A stretch of DNA of 64,000 nucleotides, from assembly GCA_963804865.1 (NCBI GenBank), contig CAWDSH010000001.1:310001-374000 (forward strand), written 5' to 3'. The notes under the pieces were generated by a model. It searched no databases. It saw only the letters and a program-made list of their open reading frames with translations, and was not told the DNA's origin. A program made the translations under genes and the position numbers. This DNA is from CAVVEQ01 sp963804865 (GTDB taxonomy: Bacteria > Chloroflexota > Anaerolineae > Anaerolineales > Anaerolineaceae). Positions 1 to 10,008 of this stretch are shown here, in pieces (positions within the stretch are counted from its first letter, which is position 1; each line of letters starts with the position of its first letter).

Positions 1-146
1 GAAGCAAGACCGGACCGAAAAGATACTATGAAAAAAGGGGTGAAACCAAAAAGAATACTGAGTTTTCCGAAAATAGGAGTAAAGCCAAGGAGAATGGCTG
101 ATGCAATGCCAGCCGCAATTCCTTTATTAATCCCCTTACTCTCCAT
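1..146 (-). CDS. EamA/DMT-family transporter, N-terminal fragment
   Basis: Reading the minus strand from an ATG at 146 gives 48 codons that stay open to the window edge, beginning MESKGINKGIAAGIASAILL. The fragment has a short charged start, a first hydrophobic helix with a GFTPIFGK turn, and a second helix ending in FRSGLA. This is typical of the first two membrane segments of drug/metabolite (EamA) transporters. It starts 4 bases after the threonine synthase-receiver stop, so it is probably the next gene of the same operon. Some family members export threonine or homoserine (RhtA), so a link to the upstream enzyme is possible but unproven. Most of the gene lies outside the window. Confidence 0.7.
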   Translation of the reverse strand, partial: MESKGINKGIAAGIASAILLGFTPIFGKLSILFGFTPFFIVSFRSGLA

Positions 147-150
147 AGCC

Positions 151-1839
151 TTATCTTAGCAAAGTTCTTACTTCGTCCAATAAATCGTCGCTAAGGAAAT
201 CTCCTTTCTGCATCAAAGCTTGGATATGACCTTGCATACGCTGTTTCTCATTCGATGTCAGTTCTTTCGCAGTTACAACAATTATTGGGATTTCAGAAGT
301 CTCTGGTTTTGCTTGTAACGCATCCATGACGGAGAATCCATCCACACCTGGCATCATCAGATCCAGAATAACCAAATTCGGTAATTCTTTTTGAATTAGA
401 TCTATAGCTTCCTTGCCATTGGCTGCTTCGAAAATGGTGTAATTTCCTTGTGTCTGTAATATGCGATGTATCAAGCGGCGGGCGTCAGGTTCATCATCGA
501 CGATAGCAATCCGCGGGAACCGATCAATAGATACTTTTGTGAGAGCAGCAAGAAGACCATCTTCCGGATTACCTTGGATTGCCTCAGTCGGGAGCGAGAT
601 TTCTTTTGACCATCCTTCTCCCAGGATATTTCTCTCAATCGGCATTGTGTGACCGCTGCAATTAATGACTACGATTTCTTCAGGTTTTATCACCCCTTCG
701 CGGGTTAATTTAATCAGCCCTGCGAATGCAACTGCCGCGGCGGGTTCCACAGAGATACCTTCCATTTTTGCCAAATAATGCATCGCCCGGAATGCTTCTT
801 CATCAGTAACACTTTCAAATGTGCCACCTGACGTACTCATCATTTTTTGACGCAAGATCGTATAGGTTCTCCCTGGATCTCCAGTTGCAAGAGTCTCGAT
901 ATGGGTGTTGGGCACTCGTATTGGTGTCGCTGTATCCAGGTTCTGTTTCCAGGCATGGACCATGGGTGCACATCCATTCGTCTGAATAATGCCCATTTTT
1001 GGTATCTTATCAGTCAACTCCATGATTTTCAGTTCCTGGAATCCTTTATGTACTCCTATTGGTCCCATTCCGCCGCTGACCGCCTGTATATACCAATCTG
1101 GAGACAACCATGGCACAGATGGCCGATCTTTCGGATTGGCGTTTGGCGGACCAATCAATGCAGTCAATTGTTCGGCAATTTCGAAAGACACTGTTTTCAT
1201 TGATTCAATGCAGGTTATCGAACGGGCACCCTGATCATAAAAAATTCCTTTTTGTTTTGCAAATTCCTCTGCCACCCGTTTCGCTTCATCATATGAGCCA
1301 GTGACCTTGATTACTTGCGCACCATAGAGTGCCACTTCACGCATTTTAGCAGCAGGCACGAGGCTGGTCAGGAATGCCCAAACCCTGATCCCAGCCCGGG
1401 CTGCAAAAGCAGAGTAAGCTATTGCTACATTTCCTGTGGATGCAACCACCAATTCATTAATGCCGGCTTCTTTTAATGCAGCAATGGTAACAGCAGCCTG
1501 ACGGTCTTTAAATGATGATGTTGGACCCTGTCGTTCATCTTTAATGTAAATGTTTTGGCAACCGAGCATCATTCCCAAATTGCATGCCCGAATTAAAGGG
1601 GTTCCACCTTCGCCAAGAGATAGATCTGGGTTGGGGACTCTTACGGGAAGAAGCTCCCGGTAGCGCCAGATATCAAAAGGCCTTCCAGGCAGCTGTAAAG
1701 GCATACTACTCGACAGAGTAACATAATCATATTTGGCGTCACGCCAATTACTCTGGCATTTGGGACACGCTGCAGAGCTGGCGAGGAAAGGGCTTTTATG
1801 CCCGCAGTCCATGCATTCAAGGATGAAATGCGATGCCAT
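151..1839 (-). CDS. thrC: Threonine synthase fused to a C-terminal response-regulator receiver domain
   Basis: 562 residues. The first ~440 are a PLP-dependent threonine synthase, which converts O-phosphohomoserine to threonine. It has an N-terminal zinc-ribbon-like start (C9, C12, C25, C28), the Schiff-base lysine in SSFKDR (K111), a STGNVA phosphate-binding loop, and the late SVEPAAAVAFAG segment. Residues ~442-562 form a complete receiver: acidic pair D448/D449, phospho-acceptor D493 in LDLMMPG, T523 in VVTAKE and K545. Stand-alone threonine synthases normally end before this point, so the fusion is unusual. The gene begins 14 bases after a hybrid histidine kinase and belongs to its operon, suggesting the kinase may phosphorylate it. 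I see no internal stop or start that would separate the two halves. The effect of phosphorylation on catalysis is unknown. Confidence 0.9.
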   Translation of the reverse strand: MASHFILECMDCGHKSPFLASSAACPKCQSNWRDAKYDYVTLSSSMPLQLPGRPFDIWRYRELLPVRVPNPDLSLGEGGTPLIRACNLGMMLGCQNIYIKDERQGPTSSFKDRQAAVTIAALKEAGINELVVASTGNVAIAYSAFAARAGIRVWAFLTSLVPAAKMREVALYGAQVIKVTGSYDEAKRVAEEFAKQKGIFYDQGARSITCIESMKTVSFEIAEQLTALIGPPNANPKDRPSVPWLSPDWYIQAVSGGMGPIGVHKGFQELKIMELTDKIPKMGIIQTNGCAPMVHAWKQNLDTATPIRVPNTHIETLATGDPGRTYTILRQKMMSTSGGTFESVTDEEAFRAMHYLAKMEGISVEPAAAVAFAGLIKLTREGVIKPEEIVVINCSGHTMPIERNILGEGWSKEISLPTEAIQGNPEDGLLAALTKVSIDRFPRIAIVDDEPDARRLIHRILQTQGNYTIFEAANGKEAIDLIQKELPNLVILDLMMPGVDGFSVMDALQAKPETSEIPIIVVTAKELTSNEKQRMQGHIQALMQKGDFLSDDLLDEVRTLLR

Positions 1840-1853
1840 AATTTATTAGTCGA

Positions 1854-4800
1854 TCAGCTTGTTCGTGAACTTCTCAGAGAATCTTCTAACGATTTCAAGA
1901 TCGTTTTTTCTTTCACATTCGGTTTAGCAGAAACCATTTCATTAAATTCATGGATTTCAGCAGATTGCTTCTCAGAGATATCGATACCAGCAAGAATGGT
2001 TATTGGGATATGACGAAGGCGAAAGTCATTATGCATTTTTTGAAGAAGATCAAATCCATCCATATCGGGCAGATTCAAATCCAAGATTACAGCATCCGGT
2101 TGGAGTGTGGATATCAATTTCAATCCTTCTTCACCCGATTTTGCGGTCAATATCTGAAGTTTGTCATTTCCTTGAATTGCATTTTGCATCGACCTTAGAT
2201 CTTCGGGATTATCATCAATAAGGAGAATGTTTTGAGGAAGGGGATTAGTTTTATATCTTTCAATGCAATCCATTAATTCTTCCTGGATTATCGGCTTGAC
2301 TAAATAATCCTCTCCTCCAATACGCAATCCTTTTTCGCGACGTTCCAAGATACTGGATATTATTATGGGGATATATTTAGTCTCGGTATCTGTTTTCATT
2401 TCTTTAATGATCTGCCAGCCATCATGTTTTGCCATGGAAATATCAACCGTAATAATATCCGGGTGATTTTCTTTTACTAGCTTGGTGGCATTTTCGGGTT
2501 CATTAACACTGACAACCCCGATATTGATCTCACCTAAATATTTTTCATACAGGTTCAGAATTTCCAATTTATCATCAACTGCGAGAATAATTTTCTTTTG
2601 TGGAGCAGATACCGTTTCGACTTCCTCTGATTTTATGATTTCAGGTTCGCTGATCGATAATTCTTCAGCAGGCTTTTCAACCATGATTGGTTCTTCAACA
2701 GCGGTGTTAGTCTCTTCAATTGGTTTGGAATAAAACGGTTCACGCAAGGTACCAGTGGTGGTTAATTTTAATTTAAAGTCTGGACCTGGGATTGGAATAG
2801 TGAAGAAGAATGTGCTGCCTTTTCCAACTTCACTCGTTAACAAACCAATCCTGCCTCCATGCAATTGAATAAGTGATTTACTGATAGAAAGCCCAAGACC
2901 GGTCCCGCCAGCTTTTCGCGTTGGAGAGTCATCGACCTGTGAAAATGCCTGGAATAATTTATATCGGTCTTTGGGGTCAATCCCTTGGCCGGTATCCGAC
3001 ACGGTGACCAATAATTCAGGGATATTATCAGGACTGGTCGTCGTCGAAGCCTCGACAGTAACCATCCCCTGCTCGGTAAATTTAATGGCGTTTGAAAGTA
3101 AATTGATCAAGATTTGGCGGATACGGGTTGCATCAACCATCACTTTGGGCAACTCGGGCGGTACGATTTGCTTAAATTTTAGATCCTTATCTTTGGCTAA
3201 GCCTGTGGCTGTAGTCATTGCTGAATTGATGATGTCGCTGATGCTGACCTCTGTAATTTTAAGGTCCATTTTGCCTGAGTCAATTTTCGAAATATCGAGA
3301 ATATTATTAATAAGGCTTAAAAGATGTTGCCCAGAATTATAGATGGCAGAAAGATCTTGCGCCTGGGTTTCATTAATTGAACCATCAATCCCTTTGAGGA
3401 TCACTCTTGAAAACCCAATAATTGAATTTAAAGGAGTCCGCAATTCATGACTCATATTCGCAAGGAATTGACTTTTAATGCGATCCAATTCGTGTAGCTC
3501 GTCGACTGCTTTTTGTGATAATTCAAATGCGCGAGCATTCTCAATAGCAACAGCAATTTGGTCTGCAAGAATCCGCAAGACCGTCACATCATCAGGAGTG
3601 AAGGCGTTTTCAACATCTGAATGAATATCCAATGCACCGATGATTTTTTCACCAATTTTTAATGGAATTCCGATCTCCGATTTTGCACCAGGCAAGAACT
3701 CTGCTTCATCATAAAGATCTGTGGAGGTTATATCGTTAATGATTACTGGTTCTCCATTGAGTGTTACTTGACCCAAAATTGATCCATCACCTGCTCTGAT
3801 GACATTTTTATTTTTCTTTAATTCTTCACTAGCTTCGCCGGCAGCTTCCTGAATGATTGCGTTCTCACCGCTTTCATCAAGCAGGTACAATGCGACTTGA
3901 TAAAAAGTAAATCGATCGTAGATCTGGTTAACAATACGACTTAGCAGAGTGTCCAGAGAGAGGGTAGATACCGTATCACGCGCAATCTCAGCCGCAGTCC
4001 GCAATTCAAGGGCACGTCTCTGAGCTTCACGAAGAAGACGTTGTTTCTCAAGAGTAACTGAAATTTGACTACCTATAACTCGTATCAACCGGATTTCTTC
4101 CGGTTCGAAATCAGCCGGGGTGTTTGATGAAATTATCATGATACCAATCAATTTACCAGCACTCCTCAAGGGAGTGATGATACAACCGGCGATGTTATTC
4201 TCTTGAAAGGTTTTTTGCGTAATGGGATCGATCTGATCTGAGGTTCTTGCATCAGAGCTCACAAATGGCTCTTCCTTTAATGAAGTAATAATTGGCATAT
4301 CGACAAGCTGGAAACGTGTGCCAATCCGCAAGAACTGTCCCCGGAGATCATAAAATCCAACCAATTCGAGTTCAGACGGTTCGCCACTTTCTGTTTGAAC
4401 GATCATCATTAGGGATGTACGAGTCGCGGTTTTTGGCAAAATACTTTGGGTAATGATGCGGACCAGATCCTGCGCATCAACCGCCTGGGATATTTCATTC
4501 GTGACTTTATACAGAAGTTCAGTTTCAGCCAAAGATGTCTGCGTTTGGGCGAAGAGCCGCAAGTTTTCTACCGCGGTGGTCATCTGGTCCGCCAGGGGTG
4601 GATAAGCGCGTTTCTCTCTACCGCCAAATCGATGACGAACTTCAGATTGGAATAGAAGAACCCCAATTTGTCTTGTTCCAGTCTGCAGTGGGAGGACAGC
4701 GATGGATGAAACATTTTGATCAGAAATTATCTTTTGAAGAGGATTGTCAATGGGAGCTTCGTCAATGTCATCAATAAAAATTGGGGTGTTTCTTAAAAAA

Positions 4801-6917
4801 AGACTGGCATAGATCGAAGCAGGATATTCGGAAGAAACTGGCGGTGGCGGCGTGCCAATACCATTGTGCCAATTTGCTTCAACAGTCATTCGGGAGATGC
4901 TGCCATCCTGGTCATAGTCAAAAAGAACCAGAATGCCACGGTTAATATCGGATATTTCAACACCAGTTGCAACAGCAGAGACCATTGTTGCGAATTCATT
5001 AGCCAACGCTAATTTATGACTAGCTTCATAAAGGTCTTCTGATTCATCCAATGATGTTTGAAGCTGCTGTAACAGGTCTTCACGGGTGATTGTATTTGCC
5101 AGTGCATCAGCAATTACCTGGAGTGCATTAATCTCTTCTTGCAGCCATAACCGATTGGGTGAAATTTGCTCGAACGCCAGGTAACTAGGAAAGGCATTTT
5201 TCCCAGATACCGAGATCTTGAATGATGAACTGATTTTTTGATTTGTGATCAATGATAATTCGGGTGAAGGCTGACTATTCTTGTCAGTTATAGACCAACC
5301 TTTTTCAACAAATTCACGCGCCCAATTAGGAAAATTTGAAACGGGGATCCTGTGCAGCAAATCAGCTTGAAAAATATCTTCACAACCAGGTCTTATCCAG
5401 TGATCTCTAATCTGCCAATACAGTTCTTGTTCATCATCCATGAGTTTGGCAAAATAGATCCTATCTGAAGAAGTAACTTCAGCTAGAGTCTCAAACACTT
5501 TGGGAAGCAACTTGGTACCTTGATCTGAAAGTAGTGCTACAGCAGTTGCAGCACTTGCTTGATAACGCTCTCTTTTTTCGATGGTTTGAAGCGCATCCGT
5601 CACTTCAGAGAAAAGATTGGCATTTTCCAATGATGTCGATACCTGAAACGCCAGTGTGGATAGAAGTTCCTGGTTAATTTGTGTGTATGCATTCTCCTTA
5701 TCATTGTCGTGGAGGAGGATCACACCTGACGTTTTTCCACCTAGCACAAGTGGTACGCCGAGAAGTGAAGCTGGATATTCCTCATCTTGATCAAGGTTTA
5801 ATTCTTCGAAAGTGTTCTTGACTTTCGAGTTTATCAATAACGGATTACCAGTTCCAATGATATATTCAAATACACCTTTCCCGTATGGTTTATCAGGTAG
5901 GTGAGTGATATGACCGTTTTGTGATGAGAATGGGAACCTTAATTTGGATTGTTCATCGGCAGCTATTGCGATCGTCAAATTTCGATTGTCCGCAATTTCG
6001 CCAAGAGTTTCATAAACAAGTTGAAAAATTTCTGATTGTGAAGCCAGCCTGCTCAGTTTTTGCCCGGCCCGATTAAGAGCTGCCAATTGTTCATTTCGCT
6101 GAATAGTCTCCTGTTCAGCCTTAACTCTTTCCTCCAACTGTACTTGTGCGGCTTGATATAACTGCGCATTTTCGATTGCCATTCCGAGCTGGGTGGCAAT
6201 CTCTTGAATAAGTAATCGCTCATCTTCCTTCCACGTGCGATCAGGTTTTTCATCAATAATTTCAATGACACCAGTAGGTTGCTGTCGAATCGTCAAAGGT
6301 GTTGCAATTGCAGTAGGGGTGGAATCATTAGCAGGTTGAATGGTTGTCTTATTTTGAATCAGAGACTGGCGTCCTGCTCTGGTTAATATTCGGTCTGCGG
6401 GTTGTAATTCACCCTCCTTCAAACCCACTCCCAGCATAATATTTCCCAGATCAAGAGCAGCAAGTGATGAAGTCCCACCTGGAATAATAATCTCTACGTC
6501 CGCTTTTTCAGTTTCCAGTGGTTCATTAGCAGATATTAGGGAGTGCCCAATCCAGCTGCTAATTTTGCCTTTTGAATCGAATTTTGGATCGAGTGTTATT
6601 TCAGTCTCAACGTATGAACCATCAACAGACTGAAAATATACTTTTAGATCACTTTTGGTTTTATTCTCCAATGCTGAATGGAGTAAAATCCGACTTTGAG
6701 GGGGAACTAGGAAATCACTTATGGATTGTCCAAGAAATTTCTCTGGTGAAATTCCAATGCAATCAAAAACTTCTGGCCCGATGGAAAGATATTTCCCATC
6801 CTTATCAAGTTCCCAATCCCAAGTATTGGTGAATTCAAATTCTTCCGCGTTATTTTCCTGATTTTCACTGGAGGTATATAGTTTATCAAGCCGACGGTGG
6901 AGTTGTTTATTGGTCAT
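1854..6917 (-). CDS. Hybrid sensor histidine kinase: PAS, six GAF-like modules, HisKA, HATPase, two receivers
   Basis: 1687 residues with no obvious membrane segment, so probably cytosolic. Domains in order: PAS (~28-130), a divergent GAF (~145-255), five more GAF-like modules (~285-440, 455-620, 640-795, 805-965, 975-1130), HisKA with the phosphorylated His1157 in MSHELRTPLN, HATPase_c with NLLSNAIKF, DTGQGI and GGTGLGLSI, then two receivers (~1440-1555 with ITVDISM; ~1563-1680 with ILDLNLP). The second receiver has AGIDIS where the conserved Thr/Ser is usually found and a SAKP lysine. It is the only kinase visible in the operon, so it probably integrates the signals of the four kinase-less GAF proteins made upstream. 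Its start overlaps the preceding small ORF as ATGA. No HPt domain is seen in the window. Confidence 0.92.
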   Translation of the reverse strand: MTNKQLHRRLDKLYTSSENQENNAEEFEFTNTWDWELDKDGKYLSIGPEVFDCIGISPEKFLGQSISDFLVPPQSRILLHSALENKTKSDLKVYFQSVDGSYVETEITLDPKFDSKGKISSWIGHSLISANEPLETEKADVEIIIPGGTSSLAALDLGNIMLGVGLKEGELQPADRILTRAGRQSLIQNKTTIQPANDSTPTAIATPLTIRQQPTGVIEIIDEKPDRTWKEDERLLIQEIATQLGMAIENAQLYQAAQVQLEERVKAEQETIQRNEQLAALNRAGQKLSRLASQSEIFQLVYETLGEIADNRNLTIAIAADEQSKLRFPFSSQNGHITHLPDKPYGKGVFEYIIGTGNPLLINSKVKNTFEELNLDQDEEYPASLLGVPLVLGGKTSGVILLHDNDKENAYTQINQELLSTLAFQVSTSLENANLFSEVTDALQTIEKRERYQASAATAVALLSDQGTKLLPKVFETLAEVTSSDRIYFAKLMDDEQELYWQIRDHWIRPGCEDIFQADLLHRIPVSNFPNWAREFVEKGWSITDKNSQPSPELSLITNQKISSSFKISVSGKNAFPSYLAFEQISPNRLWLQEEINALQVIADALANTITREDLLQQLQTSLDESEDLYEASHKLALANEFATMVSAVATGVEISDINRGILVLFDYDQDGSISRMTVEANWHNGIGTPPPPVSSEYPASIYASLFLRNTPIFIDDIDEAPIDNPLQKIISDQNVSSIAVLPLQTGTRQIGVLLFQSEVRHRFGGREKRAYPPLADQMTTAVENLRLFAQTQTSLAETELLYKVTNEISQAVDAQDLVRIITQSILPKTATRTSLMMIVQTESGEPSELELVGFYDLRGQFLRIGTRFQLVDMPIITSLKEEPFVSSDARTSDQIDPITQKTFQENNIAGCIITPLRSAGKLIGIMIISSNTPADFEPEEIRLIRVIGSQISVTLEKQRLLREAQRRALELRTAAEIARDTVSTLSLDTLLSRIVNQIYDRFTFYQVALYLLDESGENAIIQEAAGEASEELKKNKNVIRAGDGSILGQVTLNGEPVIINDITSTDLYDEAEFLPGAKSEIGIPLKIGEKIIGALDIHSDVENAFTPDDVTVLRILADQIAVAIENARAFELSQKAVDELHELDRIKSQFLANMSHELRTPLNSIIGFSRVILKGIDGSINETQAQDLSAIYNSGQHLLSLINNILDISKIDSGKMDLKITEVSISDIINSAMTTATGLAKDKDLKFKQIVPPELPKVMVDATRIRQILINLLSNAIKFTEQGMVTVEASTTTSPDNIPELLVTVSDTGQGIDPKDRYKLFQAFSQVDDSPTRKAGGTGLGLSISKSLIQLHGGRIGLLTSEVGKGSTFFFTIPIPGPDFKLKLTTTGTLREPFYSKPIEETNTAVEEPIMVEKPAEELSISEPEIIKSEEVETVSAPQKKIILAVDDKLEILNLYEKYLGEINIGVVSVNEPENATKLVKENHPDIITVDISMAKHDGWQIIKEMKTDTETKYIPIIISSILERREKGLRIGGEDYLVKPIIQEELMDCIERYKTNPLPQNILLIDDNPEDLRSMQNAIQGNDKLQILTAKSGEEGLKLISTLQPDAVILDLNLPDMDGFDLLQKMHNDFRLRHIPITILAGIDISEKQSAEIHEFNEMVSAKPNVKEKTILKSLEDSLRSSRTS

Positions 6918-7099
6918 GCGATAAAATCTCCTGAGTCAATGCCCGATGTTGTATAGAAATGCAGCTTTTGGCTGTAGCAAAAGTCAGATGATGATCTCAA
7001 TTCATTGTTTTGATTATGAATTGAATTGAGAATCGATGCCATAAAAGTTTGAAAACACCGAGATGACAGTTTATTATTACATGCAACAATCTTGATCAT
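6914..7099 (-). CDS. Small ORF translationally coupled between two sensor genes
   Basis: 61 codons starting MIKIVACNNKLSSRCFQTFM. The ATG overlaps the upstream sensor's stop as ATGA (7096-7099), and its own stop overlaps the kinase ATG as ATGA (6914-6917), which is exactly the spacing used throughout this operon. I recognise no domain. There are three cysteines and no membrane segment or signal peptide. It may be a real small protein, or it may mainly keep ribosomes moving from one gene to the next. The double overlap is the only evidence for translation. Confidence 0.45.
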   Translation of the reverse strand: MIKIVACNNKLSSRCFQTFMASILNSIHNQNNELRSSSDFCYSQKLHFYTTSGIDSGDFIA

Positions 7100-10008
7100 A
7101 GAATATCCTGTGTATTCTTTTCGGGTTCTATATCAACACCCTCAGCTTCTTTAGGATTTGTGGTCTCCTGTATTAAGATCTGGGCTCGAGTAGCTTTTAG
7201 TACTCTCTGAAGTTCTTCAATCGCTATTTGAACCATCGCTTTTGGATCAGTGGTAGACCTGATCTTACCGGTTATTTCGAGAACTTTCCTCTCACGTTCT
7301 GCTCTACGAACTGTTTGTTCAAATAATCTAGCATTTTCCAAAGCTAAAGCAACTTGATCTGCAATGGACTTGACCGTATCAATTTCTTCGGGTGACCAAT
7401 CTTGTCGTTCCTCGACGGTTTCCTGAATATGGATAACACCGATAGTTTCTCCGCGGAGTTTAATCGGTACTCCAAGTGCAGCACTGGCTTTCCCGGTACT
7501 TTCATCAATCGTTGGGGTAATTACCACGTCGCCTTTTTCAATGACTTTCTGTACAGTAGCAAAATCTTCTTTTTCAATCGTTGTCACACCCATTGGTGTA
7601 TATTGATATCCTGCTTGTTCCCGGTCCGAAGTTTCACGACTCCACTCTTGGAGTAGATATTGGCGGTGAAGAGCTCTTGATTCATCCAAAGCACGAATTG
7701 TTTCTTGATAGAGCAGGTTGTTTTGGATAGCGATCGCTACCTGGTCAGCTAAAGTCGAAAAAAGCTCAATATCCTCTTGGGTGAATGCATTTGATCCTGT
7801 AGATTGAACATCGAATGCACCGATAACCTGACCTCCGACAATAAGCGGTAGTGTCATTTCTGAGCGGGTGAGGGGAAGATCGGGATTTTGAAAATAGACA
7901 GCATCCTCGCCAACATCAGTCGCAATTCTTGGTTTTCCTGCACCAGTTACATAGCCAACCATACCCACCTCACCAACTTTCAATTTATGCTGGCGGGCTA
8001 ACATGGCCTTTCCACCTTCACTGTTTGAAGCGCGCAGTACAGCGAATTCTTTTTGTTCATCAACCAAAAAGATACCGGTGTGGTAAAAATCAAATCGTTG
8101 GCTGACCAAATTGACCAGAGAATCAAGCAGACTTTCTAGGTCCTGTGCTTGTGCAATTTCGCGAGCCACATCTGCCACAGTCTGTAATTGACGACTGCGG
8201 AAAATTAGGGCTTCATTTCTATTTGCGAGTTCCTGTGTTCTGGATCTGACCCTTTCTTCGAGTTCATTAATGAAAGTACGCAGCTGGTAGGTCATAGCAT
8301 TGAATGAGTTTGCCAAAACGCCAATCTCATCTTGAGTTCGTACTGAGGCTTTTGCTTCAAGATCGCCCTTTGAGATCTTTTCAGCCGTATTTGTCAACTG
8401 AATAATTGGATTAGCCAAGAGTGTGGAGACTAAAATACCAACCAACCCTACAATCCCAGCAAAAAGAGCAGCTAACAAGGTAGAAACGCGGGATTGTTGA
8501 TTTCTTAAAGCAATCAAGGTGGTTTGCTCTTCAACAAATGCGACAAACCAGGTTTGACTGCTAAGTTTTGCTGCAGTTCCGATTTCTTGATGCAAAATAT
8601 CATCTGTATGTACTTCAACCGTGAAATATGGTTGAGACCCGTAATTTAACAATGCTTGATTAAAATTTACCATATTTGTTGATAATTGTTCGTCAGGTAC
8701 CAATGGAAGTCGATTGACAGCTCGTAATTCGGAAATCTTTTCGAGAGCAAGTGGAGAAACGGTTTTATATAAGAGCTGGGGTGTTATCGTATCAGCCAGG
8801 CGCAAATAATTCTCATCTAAAAGGATTGGATATGATCGTGGTCCAATCAAACCAAGGTAATCCTTGATTAAATCCTGTAATACCAATGCATTATATCGAA
8901 GGATAAGCACTCCAATTGTCTCTTCTGTTTCATCTAGAATCGGAGCGCTAATATATAAGCTGGCGTCTCCGTTAATAGGTGAAAAGAGAACCGGAGAGAC
9001 ATAGGATCGTCCTGTCAATAATGGCTGTTGATAAAACGATTCGCTGTTATACGGTCTTCCAATCTCTTGTGGATTGCTATCAATAACATTAATTCCGACG
9101 AGATTGATGATCGAATAAGATGGGGGGAAAGTCTCCCTTTGAAGTTGAAGCGTACTAAAAGTTGAAAAAACCTCTGCCTCAGCGGTTGATCCAGCTCGTT
9201 CTGCTTGTGGGACTTTAAGGTAATTTGCGAATACGGGTAAATCTGCTTGCCTGGCGACTGTATCGAGGTTGAAATTTATGAAATCATCAATTGCACCTGA
9301 CACTTGGGCAGCAGCAATTTGAAGTGATGTTTGAGTTTGACTCAACAAAGCATTTTGAAGAAAAGATGTTTGAATCAGAGATAAGACCAACAACGGTATT
9401 AGCGCAACCAGGAGAAAAAGAACGATTAATTTAACTTGTAATGTTGCCTTAACAATTCCTGTTATCAGGAAAATGATCAGCACTATGATCAACATACCAA
9501 GTGCAATATATGCTGCTAAAGAAACAACTGATGAATTGATCTGACTGAATGGGGAATAGGTACCCAATAATGCAATGGCAATTGAAAAAAGCATACCGAT
9601 AACAATGCTAACGTTGCTCAGAAGCCCGCTTAAAACGCCAACAGAAATAATGAAAGTTATGATTAGACTAATTAGGATAAGAGGGATTAATAAATTCGCA
9701 AAAGATGCTGATAATAGAAGGAGAGATATCTGTACCAATAAATTTGCGATTAAGGACTTAATAGTAATGTTTACAAACGGGAACTGGTATCTTAACAAGA
9801 TACACGTAACTGAGGTAAACGCAAATACACCTGCTAATACGAATAACGAAGTTTCTGGACGGAAAAAAGCCCACGCCAAAAAAGCAATGCTAATAACTGT
9901 TGAAATTAAACCAATTCCCAAGATAATTCGATTGCTAATTTCCAGTTTGGATGCTCGAGATGTATCAAGTGGTTTCGTACTTCCGTCAGGATAATTTGCG
10001 TTAATCAT
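7096..10008 (-). CDS. Membrane sensor protein without kinase: multi-TM, dCache-like, HAMP, GAF x2
   Basis: 970 residues. The first ~215 hold about seven hydrophobic helices. A Cache-like extracytoplasmic domain follows (~230-500), then another membrane helix (~505-530), HAMP (~530-580, with NPIIQLTNTAEKISKGDL), a coiled coil, a well-formed GAF (~625-765), a W/Y-containing linker, a shorter GAF (~805-895) and a C-terminal helical module. There is no HisKA, HATPase, GGDEF or methyl-accepting region, so output must go through protein contact. The architecture resembles histidine-kinase sensors cut off before the catalytic part. Its start overlaps the end-strand neighbour at 10005-10008 as ATGA. 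It is paralogous to the next two upstream genes in its cytoplasmic half. Confidence 0.88.
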   Translation of the reverse strand: MINANYPDGSTKPLDTSRASKLEISNRIILGIGLISTVISIAFLAWAFFRPETSLFVLAGVFAFTSVTCILLRYQFPFVNITIKSLIANLLVQISLLLLSASFANLLIPLILISLIITFIISVGVLSGLLSNVSIVIGMLFSIAIALLGTYSPFSQINSSVVSLAAYIALGMLIIVLIIFLITGIVKATLQVKLIVLFLLVALIPLLVLSLIQTSFLQNALLSQTQTSLQIAAAQVSGAIDDFINFNLDTVARQADLPVFANYLKVPQAERAGSTAEAEVFSTFSTLQLQRETFPPSYSIINLVGINVIDSNPQEIGRPYNSESFYQQPLLTGRSYVSPVLFSPINGDASLYISAPILDETEETIGVLILRYNALVLQDLIKDYLGLIGPRSYPILLDENYLRLADTITPQLLYKTVSPLALEKISELRAVNRLPLVPDEQLSTNMVNFNQALLNYGSQPYFTVEVHTDDILHQEIGTAAKLSSQTWFVAFVEEQTTLIALRNQQSRVSTLLAALFAGIVGLVGILVSTLLANPIIQLTNTAEKISKGDLEAKASVRTQDEIGVLANSFNAMTYQLRTFINELEERVRSRTQELANRNEALIFRSRQLQTVADVAREIAQAQDLESLLDSLVNLVSQRFDFYHTGIFLVDEQKEFAVLRASNSEGGKAMLARQHKLKVGEVGMVGYVTGAGKPRIATDVGEDAVYFQNPDLPLTRSEMTLPLIVGGQVIGAFDVQSTGSNAFTQEDIELFSTLADQVAIAIQNNLLYQETIRALDESRALHRQYLLQEWSRETSDREQAGYQYTPMGVTTIEKEDFATVQKVIEKGDVVITPTIDESTGKASAALGVPIKLRGETIGVIHIQETVEERQDWSPEEIDTVKSIADQVALALENARLFEQTVRRAERERKVLEITGKIRSTTDPKAMVQIAIEELQRVLKATRAQILIQETTNPKEAEGVDIEPEKNTQDIL

